Both the position numbers and the translations under genes were made by a program. Shown here one piece after another: positions 21,240 through 31,966 of a stretch of 64,000 nt of DNA. Source of the DNA: Diphasiastrum complanatum (lineage: Eukaryota > Streptophyta > Lycopodiopsida > Lycopodiales > Lycopodiaceae); assembly GCA_029204225.1 (NCBI GenBank), contig CM055102.1, positions 4,133,056 through 4,197,055 on the forward strand, given 5' to 3'. The notes under the pieces were generated by a model, which saw only the letters and a list, made by a program, of their open reading frames with translations, made no database searches and was not told the origin of the DNA. Within the stretch, counting starts at the first letter, position 1; every line of letters begins with the position of its first letter.

Positions 21240-22487
21240 AGTTTTGAGACAAGGTACAATCATCTTCTATTGATGGTAATGAACTCTGCAACTGGTCGCT
21301 TAAGTCGGCGACTTATTTTCCCAATACACCTCCAAGTGTGGCTTGAAGGTTGAGCTTGATGCTATTCATTTCGATGGGCAAGTATATACTTAGTTTTGCT
21401 TAGTTTTGTACACAACCATTCGAATTGGGGTGATTTCACCACCACTATCGAGCAAGCTATGATTGATCCTATGGAGGACATTACTCAGCTGGATCCTTTT
21501 TGTATGCTTCAACAAATTGGTAGTGTCATTGAATATAGATAGCCCTTTGTTGAATTCTCTTGAAGGTTGAACTTGAGGCTATTCACTTCGATGGGCAAGT
21601 ATGTACTTAGTTTTGCTTAGTTTTGTACACAACTGTTCGAATTGGGCCGATTGCACCACCACTCTCAAACAAGCTACGAATGATCCTATGGAGGACACTA
21701 CTGTGCTGAATCCTTTTTGTACGCTTCAACGAATTGGTATAGTCATTGAATTTAGATAGCCCGTTGTTGAATTCTCTTATACTTTTCCTGAACTTCTCGT
21801 TAATAAGCTTATTTTTGTTATGTTACTGTGCTTAATGGTGCATTCAGATAAGATGTCTTCTTTTTGGCCTATTTCTTTGCCTCATGCTGTGTTGCTTGCT
21901 ATCATGTTACATCATAAGTACTTTGATTCATAGTCGGTTTCTACACTTACATCTGTTTCTGACCTCCATCCAGCTATGCTTGTGAATCCACATCCATTGT
22001 TGCTTCGTCTGCTGTTTCAAGTACTTCCAATCATCGTAGAAGCCCTGATCACCTTGTTCCCATGATTGCAAACAACTCTACAAATATCCTAGTGCTGTTG
22101 ACTTTTATCTTGCTGATGACATGGACGACTGTGAGATACATTCTTGAGGAGATTCACCTTCCCTTTCTGAGCTTTTCTAGTTGAATTTCTTGTTCATCTT
22201 GCCTGCTACTTGGGCTGGCAAGCTTTGTCCTTGCTGTATTTGTTGATGATTATGTATTAGTGGCAAGGATTCTGTTGCTTTGGTTCATACCAGCATTACA
22301 CATTCATTTCTTAATTCTTCTCATGTACGTGCTACGCTTGTCGTTGCTCCGTTGTTTTTGCATTTTGAAGTTGCTTATTCCCAATATTTTCAAGCTCTTT
22401 TATATCATAATGGTGGTTTTATTGGCCAAGCTGACTTCCATATTAACCCCTTAGAAAGATATCACATTCTTGTTGGCATTGATTGAT
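21240..22487 (+). pseudogene. gypsy-2 gag and protease remnant
   Basis: The gag part reads NWGDFTTTIEQAMIDPMED, LQQIGSVIEYR, FVEFSYTFPELLVNK and SLPHAVLLAI, matching the retrotransposon gag domain. A 222-base part of it is tandemly duplicated (21342-21563 and 21564-21782). Near the end ITHSFLNSS and FHINPLERYHILVGID match the retropepsin domain of gypsy elements, although the DTG-type catalytic triplet is not visible. Stops are frequent. No LTR or later pol domains were found. Confidence 0.5.
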
Positions 22488-23752
22488 TTACTTCTCTGAA
22501 TAATGTTACTTTCCATTTGTATTCATCCTAGTGAACAAAGTAAAAAGAGAAAGAACAAGGCTTAAAGGCTGTTGATCATTGAAATCCACTACTGATTATG
22601 AGGACTAGGTGTGTTCTCTTTGGACTGCTAGTTCCGAGGACTTAAGGAATTCTCTTTGAAAAAGCAAAAGCTAAGACAATATTACATGGGACCAAGTGAA
22701 TCCTGCAAAAAGCACAGCATGGGACGAACTTTGTCCTCTTCAATTATAGATAAATGCAGAAGTACTTTGTGCCTCGAAGCATGCAAAGTTAAAGTGGCTA
22801 TACAATTACTAAATTTCATAATTCAGAATTTTTAATAAGCCACCTTCCGGGCAATTTTTTTGTGTGTGAGTGTCAAGGACATATAATACTTACGGGTTTT
22901 TTTTGCCTTCGAAGGATCCTTATGCTTAGGGTCACATGGAAGGTTCCTTGATGGTTCTCCAAAAGACTCTAAATTAAAGACGAAAGTCAGTCATTTGATA
23001 GGTTTTAATTATTCAGATGCTTGAGATCTTCGTGCGAGAACTTAATTACATTGCTTGTAGGGCCTTGCCTATGGTTATTGTTGGTAATCTTTAGTAATCT
23101 TTGAAGGAGATTGTTCAATTTTCATCAATTGTGATCTATTTATGCTTATTGTGACGCCATATCTCCTGTTCATAACTTGACTTTTTTGGCAACTTGCTAA
23201 CTAGCTTCTTGTCTTGTCCCTACTAACACCAAATTGCAGCTTGCAACACATTCAACCCTGCTTAGGCCAAGCCTTTACTGTATCTTTATGGTTGCCTGAT
23301 CCTTCTGGTAGCTGATTCGTCTCTAGGATGATGCTTGGTCCAATGTTGGCACTTAACACTGCAGTCTCATGTTTGAAGTACCTTCTTTGGAATTTGATCC
23401 TTGGTCCACTGCATAATTCTGCAGAACATGCTTAGGAGGTTTCAAGCGTTTACTGACATTTACTCACATGACTACGTAAATATCTATTGTGTGATTCTTT
23501 TATTTTCTAGCTAGATTATGTTACATCTGAGCATGTGATATTTTGAAATATAGTAAACCCTTGAAGCATATGGAGTTTCTAAGTTTTGAAGTCCCCTTAG
23601 TTCTATTGGATTTTGTTTCCTGGGAAAAAGAAGTGCGGAGGAGTAACTAATGTTGTTGAGATAGGGGTTATCTCATTTGCAAAGCATTCAGCAATAAGTC
23701 TCTTGTACTCTCCAAATTGTTGATTGTGGTCTTCAATGTAGTGGATTTGCAG
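22488..23752. other. No gene recognised
   Basis: AT-rich sequence upstream of the O-fucosyltransferase exons. I see no N-terminal exons of that gene here, no long frames and no repeat structure. It may be a large intron. Confidence 0.4.
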
Positions 23753-24994
23753 ATATTTTTGATGCAGAGTACTTTATTCAGCAGATGAAGGGTTTTCTGC
23801 ATGTTGTGAAAGAGCTCCCTCCATACCTTGCCTCTAAGCCTCCTGTTGTTGTAGACTGCCACAAGAGAAAGCCTTTTGACTACATTGAAACGGTCCTTCC
23901 TGTTTTGCTTGAGCACAAGCTTGTGATTATCAATCCTGCTGCAAGTCAAAGAGCTGACAGGTTAGTATTCTGGTGTAGAAGGAACTGATTGCAATGACTC
24001 ATGCTAGTATGTAGCTTCGTCTCTCTGCATCGATTTTTATCTTAGATTTTACAAGGTGGAAAGGGACTGATGTGTGCCTGATACATCCAGCAACATTGCA
24101 AAGATGCACAAAAGAGCATCCAGCATTTGCAAAAGCCTATAAGGTCAATTCATAAAATGCTTGTGCTCTTTGAGATTTTATTTGTGAACTTCCAAACAAA
24201 TTTTTTGGATTCATTACTTTCTGAAATAATTTTCTGGATTGTTCTTTCACAGGTATCCCATTTGGGCAAAAGCGACAAGATGTCAAGCTTGTTTCAAAGC
24301 CATTCGGCTTGTTAATCATCTTGAAAGTAAAGCCAAGCTCATCTTGGATAGAATACCTCGTCCCTTTGTTGCTTTGCATCTACGATTTGAGCCTGATATG
24401 ATTGCCTACAGTCGATGCTCATATCAAAATCTTTCTTCAAGCTCACTAGAAGCTATTGAGGCTGTTCGGGAGGGTAGACCAGCTTTTACTGGAAATCTTG
24501 CAGATAATTGGAGGCGAAGAGGGAAGTGTCCCTTAACTCCGGTAGAGGCTGCTTTCATTTTACAAGCATTAAGATTACCAACTAACATTCCCATTTATCT
24601 CGCATCTGGTGGGGGTCTTCTAGAGAAAGACGGCTTTATGAAAGTGTACAGTAATACTTACGAAAAGAAAGATTTCCTTGATACTCAGCTCTTAAAGCAG
24701 CTGCGAGGAAATAGCAAAGCAGCTATAGATTACTATGTTTCTCTTAAAAGCGACCTGTTCATTGCCACTTACTTTGGGAACATGGACAAAATGGTAGTTG
24801 CAGATAGGTCCCTGATCAATACAGGAAAGACAGTTGTGCTTAATCGGAAAGTCTTTGCAGAGGCCATATCACAAGGATTGAATGGAAGTCATTTAGCATA
24901 TAGAGTATGGCAAACACATAAAGCCTTGCTTGACAATGGAAACCTTCTTCCTTTGCCTGACTGTTTTTGTCACAGCAACGCAGGCCAAGAATGA
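23753..24994 (+). CDS. O-fucosyltransferase family protein, 3' exons (partial gene)
   Basis: Plant GDP-fucose O-fucosyltransferase family, usually Golgi type II membrane glycosyltransferases of about 450-600 residues. Exon A is 23753-23960, after a TTTGCAG acceptor: DIFDAEYFIQQMKGF and PVVVDCHKRKPFDYIETVLP. The intron is 23961-24252 (GTTAGT...TTTCACAG), rejoining in frame as ADR/YPIWAKATRC. Exon B (24253-24994) contains FVALHLRFEPDMIAYSRC (the HxRxE-type substrate motif), GKCPLTPVEA, IYLASGG, DYYVSLKSDLFIATYFGNM and a stop at 24992. These are family hallmarks in order and without stops. About 170 N-terminal residues are missing upstream, so this may be the end of a long gene or a truncated copy. 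Confidence 0.8.
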
Positions 24995-26054
24995 TTCAGC
25001 TTTTTCCTTGTGTCAAACTCACCAGAAAATGTTTGTCGATAGTTAGCATATTGTTTCATTGGTCATTTTACAATAGACTCTGGAGGGCAAAAGTGACGCC
25101 AGTTTCAAAGAGGATGGGTTATTCACAACAAGCCATTACCAAAATTTATGAAATGGCTTTTTGTGTGGGGCATCCAATGTTTATCAAAAAGTAGCAATCA
25201 ACAATTTGGATTAAAATGGTCCAGTATCCTGGCATAGTCACAAGTCAGTTAGATTTGTGTGATTTGAATCAATTCAATTTCATTTTGAAGTTTGAGTCGT
25301 TCTACTGCAAAATGATTCGAATTAACTTGAATATATATTTTTTCAAAATTTCAAAAAAGAGGCTTTATAAATAAGCTGTTTGAATTGCAAGTTGATCTAA
25401 TGCAATTTGAATGTATTCGAAGTGAGGCTTTTTATTATCAGGTATCCTGGTGCAACTTTTCGGGTTCCTGCACCCGCTTAAAGGATTTTCAAATTCCCCT
25501 GAATAGTTTGGGCCTGTGTGTTTCTTTGTATTACAAGTTCCTTCTTCATGAATGTAATTTTTCTAGAGCTACTTTCATGTGATATTTCCAAGTTGCATAT
25601 CTTCCTTTCTTGAACTTGGATGTACAATTAATGCCAGATTTCGACATTGCAAGGGGAGTCTTGATGTTATTATGAAGGTAAAAATGATTCCTTTGCTATT
25701 TGCTTTTTTTCAGTTCTCTATCATTCATCTGCTACAGGGCTGGTGCTGAAGTAAATAACAAACATGACCAGCAACGATGGTGTGAGCATTAACTTGTGGA
25801 AATCTAAACTATTCAAGTTACGGCATTTTTATACCCAAAAGCCTTGCATCAAATGAAGTATTGTTGATGGACCAGATCTCGAATAGGGTGATGTTCCTTT
25901 CACAATCGATTAGTTTTTATAGCTTATTCAAGATCTTGTTATGATAACCAAGGTTTTGATATGGCGTTATCATTCAGACCAAGATATGTAAAATTTGTAT
26001 GCATCACCATTTATAGAAGTCACAACATATGCTTGTGGTCTGCCTCATACATGT

Positions 26055-26100
<46 letters not shown>

Positions 26101-26332
26101 TTGCATCATTCTATGATGTTGCCACGATGTTTGACAGGGATGATTGCATTAATACAAAATGATGTAATATGAGGTTGAATGTGATCGAATTTTCAACTAG
26201 TGCGAAATGCCCTTGCTCCAAGGAAAAATCTCTGTTGCATCATTATGGCGACACTTGCTAGACGTCTGATTGTTCCTTTTCGTAAAGGTGGATCTTTGTT
26301 TAGCTTTTCGAGATGATTCTTCCCATTTCAAG
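24995..26332. other. 3' flank of the O-fucosyltransferase gene, no further gene
   Basis: AT-rich, with short frames only (for example 25385-25582) that match nothing I know. A (GA)n run of about 40 bases lies at 26057-26097. The copia-A LTR begins at 26333. Confidence 0.5.
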
Positions 26333-27062
26333 TGTGAAGATTATTAAAATATTATCTTCCTATCTCAAGTTTGGGGCCATGTCCATGGTTATTGCCACTA
26401 TATTTCATGTTGTTCATAGAAGATATGTGAATTGAACACATAACCTTCTAGTATGGGTTGGATTTGAGTTAGGTAGATTCAATTATGATGACATGCAGAA
26501 GTTTAGATAGCATGCAATGTCATATTGTATGCATGCTAGCCACATGCAATCAGTGCATGCAACATGCAAAGTGGTTTCTCTGATCTACACATGTCTAGGC
26601 AATTTTATGAGCTGACATGCAGTACATGCAACATCCATGCATGCAGTTACACATGTGGATCTCTGGTAGGTGAATTAGTTCAGTTAAGTGGACTTTCCAT
26701 GCAACTCCACTATAGGAATTCGAGTCTCTCTCATGTAGGGAAAGCTTGGCATGTTTTGCCATATTGTGAATAATGAGATTTTGGTAATTTGGACTCATTC
26801 TCTCTCTACCCGAGTTCTCTTTCATTGATTTTCTCTCTCTACCCAAGAGCAGGCTGTTTTTCCCATACTAAGCACTTAGAATTATTTCTAACATTCAATT
26901 CTCATAGTGAGAAGTTAGATTTTTTCAACAGATGTATGCCATTGTGCTCTTGTCATAGATTTTTCAAGTATACAGTTCTCTGATCAATCTTGTGCAATCA
27001 CAACACCTCAATAAGATCTTGTAGGGTGTATGATGAAGTTCACACGTGCTAAAAACTTCACA
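26333..27062 (+). repeat. Copia-A 5' LTR (730 bp)
   Basis: It begins TGTGAAGATT and ends AACTTCACA, a seven-base terminal inverted repeat (TGTGAAG/CTTCACA). The primer-binding site follows directly. The stretch 26492-26645 carries nine CATGCA and three TGCATG motifs. Confidence 0.85.
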
Positions 27063-27833
27063 TGGTATTAGAACTTCATGCTTTGAAGAGGTGAGGGTGT
27101 ATACATCAGATCTTTAGTGCTTTTGCTTGCAGGAACTCGGATTTGGGAGAGGGATTCAAACTCGCTGAGAGACAAGCTATATGTGGATCATAAGTGGATC
27201 AAAACAAGCCTGATCTGCTCCAGCAGAGCCGTGTACGGACAGAGAGCTCACACGTGTGAAATCAGCCCTCATTGATTGAGTGCTACTTCTCTAGGTTTGA
27301 TCCAAATTTGATGTTCTATAGCTTGTTGGATAGGTATTAAAGAGTAGAAAGTGTCGCTTGTGTTTTTAAATCAATTTGATTTGTTTTTAGGAGAGTTTTA
27401 GGCAATCAAAGAGTCTGAGGGTACTCAACTCGTGAGATATGCCAAAGCGAGCACACATCAATTCTTTTCACCATTTTCATCGATTTTCACTGTCAATCAA
27501 GTAGAATTGGATAGAAGTGAGTTTTCTAAGGTCTTAAAGTTTTTATTTCACACAAATTACTGTGTTTGAGTTGAAAGTAAGTTCCTAGAGAGTTTTTCAG
27601 TTCTTTGAAACTCGTGGGAGAGATAGACTTCTTACTTGCATGTGCTTCTTTTTAGTGACTGAAGCCAGATCCAAATTCAAGATAGATTGATTTTCTATGT
27701 TGAGAATCTGTTCTCACATCTATTGCTAGATTTCATAGGTTGGATCAACATCAGTGTTAGATCCTAGATTGAGATAGTAAACAACATTCTTTCAACTCCA
27801 TTTTTATCATTACTAGAATTTCTCATAGAGAAG

Positions 27834-30433
27834 ATGTCTTCATCTGGTTCACATTTCTTGGAGCACAGTGAGAGACTAACATCTTCCAATTATGCAATGT
27901 GGAAGATCAGAATGAAATCATTATTGATTCTACAAGATGTAATGGATATTGTGAGTGGAGTTGAAGAAGAACCTCCTGCACATAATGAAGCTGTAACATT
28001 TCAAAAAGAACCAAAATTGCCCTTCATTTCATAAAAATGAATGTAACCAATGAAGTGTTGAGAGAGATCAGTACATGCACCACTGCCAAGGAAGCTTGGG
28101 ATACTCTAAAAACAATCTACAAAATCAAGAATACTTCTAGATTGCTTATACTTAGAAACCAAATATTTCTAAGTTATCAGAGAGTAGATGAGAGTGCCTC
28201 ATCATATGTCATGAGAGTTAAGGATCTTCATCAAGATTTAGCTGGTATTGGTGATGCCCTTAAGAACACGGAACTTGTTCAAGTAGTCCTAAATGGACTT
28301 AGAGATGAGTATGACAATATTGTGCAAACTTATGCTATCAGGGAGGATCTTCCATCCTTGGAGACACTGCAAAGTGTTCTCATTGCTGAAGAAAGCAGAC
28401 AAGAGAACAAGATGCTGAGGATCAACAGACTTTCATTGAAAGATGGTGGAGATGACAAAGCACTCTTCATCAGAGACAAGTCAAGAGGCAAGGGCAAATG
28501 ACAACAACACTATAAGAAGGACAAAGCCAATGAAGGTAGTGAGGATCAGTCCTCACAAGCTGCAACATCCAATGGCAAGAAGAAGCTGTCAAAGATCAAG
28601 TGTTTTTTTGTGGCAAGAAAGGATACTATGCATCAAATTGTTTCAAGAAGAAGAACCAATCTAAGCAAGCTAACCTTACTAATGAGGATGAGTGTGAGGG
28701 TGTTGAGAGTGAAAGAGAGGATTCATTAATGATGTCTACTTTTTCATCTTTTCCTTTTAAGAATGAAGAAGTCTGGTGGATAGATAGTGGGGCTAGTTTT
28801 CATATGTCTAGTTCTAGGAACTCTTTCACTAGTCTCATGCCATATCTAGGTGCAAAAAGATCAATCTATACTGCTGATGATGTAGAGTGTAGAATTGAAG
28901 GAATATGTAGTATTCCACTGCATGCATCATCATCAAAATCTTTTTGCTTACATGATATACTTAATGTACCTAGATTGACCAAGAATCTCATTAGTGTAGG
29001 ACAGTTGTTTGATAGTGGATTGGATGTCAAGTTTCAAGTTGACAAGTGTATAATCTCAAGAGAAAATGAAGTTATTGCTAGAGGATCTAGAATTGGTAAG
29101 TTGTACAAACTAGATTCTAGGGAGAGTACTAACATTTCAGATATTGCTTATGAGACCAAGGTTCTTCAAGAGGATCTGTGGCACAAGAGATTGGGTCATT
29201 CCAATTTCAAAGCCATGCAATCTATGGTCAAGGAAGGAAAAGCTATTGGATTACCAAAAGACACTGTCAAAGGAGCTTCTACCTTGTGAAGCTTGTGTGT
29301 TGGCAAAATCACACAGAAGGCTTTTTCCTAGATCAAGCATAAGAACAAAGCAACCATTTGAACTAGTGCACTCTGATGTTCATTTCTCATCAACTAAGAG
29401 CAAAGGAGGAGCAAATTGCTTTTTTTCCTTTGTAGGTGATTATACAAGATACTCTTGGATCTATATGTTGTCTAATAGTCTATGATGTTTTTCTTACTTT
29501 CAAAGCTTATGTAGAAAAGTAGTTTTCTTTCAAGTTGAAAGCTTTGAGAAGTGATAGTGGAGGATAATACACTTCCAATAACTTTAAAGACTTTTGTGAG
29601 AGAGAGGGCATTCAAAGAGAGTTTTCTTGTTCATATACTCCTCAGCAAAATGGAGTTGCTGAGAGAAAAAATAGAACTTTGTGTGAATGTGCAAAAAGCC
29701 ATTAGGCTAGAAGCTTCTCTGCCTAAAGAATTTTGGAGAGAGGCAGTTGCATGTGCAAACTATCTTTGTAATAGGCTTCATATTTGATGAGAGTAGGATG
29801 CATAAGCTTGTTGATGGCTCAAACAAATCTACCATCAAGAGGGACAATCTTGATTTTGAGGAGGAGCAAGAGCCAAGTGTACCAATCACTCCAAGGAGGT
29901 CATCAAGGGAAAGAATGGAGCCAATAAGGCTCACTTAGCAAGACAAGGGCAAGGAAGCCGAGGGTAATCCATCTTCATCCTTTGCATTTGCATTCATTTC
30001 AAGTTTTGAAGAACCTTCATGTGTAGAAGATGCATTAAATTCCAAAGAGTGGTTCCAAGCAATGTTAGATGAATACAATGCTTTGATGGAAAATGGCACA
30101 TAATGGATCCTTGTTGATAAACCTCTAGGAAAGAATGTGATTGGATGTAAATGGATTTTCAAGCTAAAACTCAACATGAATGGAAGTGTAAGCAAGCATA
30201 AGACAAGGTTAGTTTCCAAAGGATATGCTCAAGAGAGGGGCATAGACTATGAAGAAACATTTGCACCCATGGCCAAGATGGTCACCATAAGGTCAATCCT
30301 AGCACTTATTGAAATTTTGGTTGGATGCTTTTCCAAATGAATGTTTCTAATGCATTCTTTAATGGTTATTTGGGGGAGGACATCTTCATGGAGTAGTTCC
30401 AAGGCTTCATCAAGCTCGGGATGGAGGGTAAAG
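27834..30433 (+). pseudogene. Copia-A gag-pol (gag, protease, integrase, RT start)
   Basis: The start ATG at 27834 gives MSSSGSHFLEHSERLTSSNY (gag). A frameshift near 28020 leads to the UBN2-type gag 28037-28500. The zinc knuckle near 28605 reads CFFCGKKGYYASNC, with the His replaced by Tyr. Protease WWIDSGAS is near 28778 and the pre-integrase motif LWHKRLGHSNFK near 29178. Integrase begins ELVHSDVHF, is broken at 29485 with stops, then resumes YTPQQNGVAERKNRTLCECA. RT starts IGCKWIFKLKLN and ends near 30430. At least five frameshifts or stops occur, so no functional product. Confidence 0.85.
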
Positions 30434-31075
30434 TGTTGTTGAGATTCAAGGTCTGCACGTCGCAACATAGAGAAGCAAGCGGGGAATCCCGGGTACATGC
30501 AATTACGTCTATCATATTCAGACAACTTCATTAGTTTGAAGTCTCCTACTTGATCACAACTTCGAAGTCACTAGATCGATACAATCGATTCCATAGCCAT
30601 GCACAACTTTGCAGAAGCGTATTAGGTGCGAAGCTTAGAGCGTCACAATCAACTCATAGTCATACAAGACAATTTAATCTACAAATAAGTTTATCTGTAA
30701 GCAAGAAGGGATCCAAACATGAATAAAATCAGCATTCAATCACAATATACACGACCTAGATCTATGGAACATTGATAAGTCAATCGCGAATAGATACGGT
30801 TTGAATGCAGTCAGAGTCACATTCTTTCTGAAACAATACTCTGTAATAACAAAGAAAAAGAGCAAAACAATTGTGCTCTGAATGTTCAATTGATCAAATA
30901 GATAGATTACTGAGCTAACCGATTTCTTCTTGTCTAGTCTTGTCTAATTGAACAACTGATAAGTTCTTGAATATATATACACATGGCTAACTAATCAAAA
31001 GAATGCTTAATCTATACTTTACAATAAGGATTAAGGCACTATGTGTTGTTGGCAGTCACCTTCGGACAATCATAG
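30434..31075 (-). repeat. Copia-E LTR fragment
   Basis: It aligns along its length with 9655-10290, sharing long blocks such as CACATGGCTAACTAATCAAA. It starts TGTTGTTGAGATTCAAG and lacks the upper part of the LTR. The minus-strand pol remnant at 31076-31154 lies directly above it, so the polypurine side is deleted. Confidence 0.7.
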
Positions 31076-31154
31076 CAGATACATAGGTCAATAGTAGCTC
31101 GTACATATTTGATTACTTTGAAAAGAGCTTTCAAGGTTTGCCATATATTGGCTC
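31076..31154 (-). pseudogene. Copia-E pol scrap, left half (split by copia-B)
   Basis: The minus strand gives YMANLESSFQSNQIC. It joins in frame with TRPDLAYAINSLSQ at 37458-37570 once copia-B and one GGCTC copy are removed. That pair is the conserved block after copia RT. TSD left copy at 31150-31154. Confidence 0.6.
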
Positions 31155-31948
31155 TGATAAAATTTCAGCAAGCTCACACATGTGGGGAATGATCCTCAAG
31201 TGCGAATGATCTTGTTAAGCTTTGTGTTTTAGCACATAATTTGATTCTAGATTGAATATCAAGATCTAGTACAAGATTTATGGCCAAATCACAATCTAGC
31301 ATGCTAAGAATCAAAGAATGATTGCTTTGAAACAAAAAAGAGAAGAAGTATAAGAATTTAATGCATTAGCATAAGCCTCTACTCGAGTTGCAGAGAGAAA
31401 AGGAGAGCAAAATTCAAGCAACAATAGCATAGATCCAAATTGACATGGAATAGCTTCAAAGCTTGGTTCTTCATCAAAAGTTATGAGAAAGCCTACACAT
31501 ATTCATGGAGATTGGAATAGCTCGAGGTAGAACCATCTCCTTCCTACTTTCTTTCACATCTAAAAGTGAGAACTAGAAAACTAGTGACATTTGTCACTTT
31601 ACATGCAAGTATTTCTACCTACTTTTACCAAGCGTCAGATTTTCAACTAGAATTGTACAAATCATCATGCATGTGTCCAATTCACTTTGTGCATGCCTTG
31701 CATGTCACTATGGACCACTTACAACTATTGCATGTGATGTGCCACGAGTTTCCACAAGCCCATAATTGGCATTTCTATGTCTACATTCTATATGCATGTT
31801 GTACATGACCAACTAGTCTCAATAAACCATGTAGCTCGAGTTTCTTCTAGGCCAAATTTGGCATTTACAATATAAAACATCACATACACACATAAATTTT
31901 TTTGCCAAAAGCCTAAAGTCAAGATAGATGATTTTTCATTTTTTAACA
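31155..31948 (-). repeat. Copia-B 3' LTR (794 bp)
   Basis: It begins at 31948 (minus) with TGTTAAAAAATG and ends ATTTTATCA at 31155. It carries several CATGCA/TGCATG motifs at about 31600-31800. Confidence 0.9.
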
Positions 31949-31966
31949 CTCCTCCTAAAAATTAAT

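Larger units (their letters stand above)
26333..30433 (+). mobile_element. Copia-A, 5' LTR through RT start, truncated
   Basis: A Ty1/copia element with 5' LTR 26333-27062, primer-binding site TGGTATTAGAAC at 27063, a 760-base leader, gag and pol to the start of RT. At 30434 it is cut by copia-E LTR sequence. The remaining RT, RNase H and 3' LTR are not found. Two other truncated copies occur at 40021-41060 (minus) and 58583-59663 (plus). Confidence 0.85.

Noticed and set aside
24967-25194. Possible extra O-fucosyltransferase exon
   Set aside because: Overlaps the real stop in another frame and shows no family motif.
26510-26650. Possible CRISPR-like array of CATGCA repeats
   Set aside because: Repeats are six-base words at irregular spacing in a plant LTR, not direct repeats with unique spacers.
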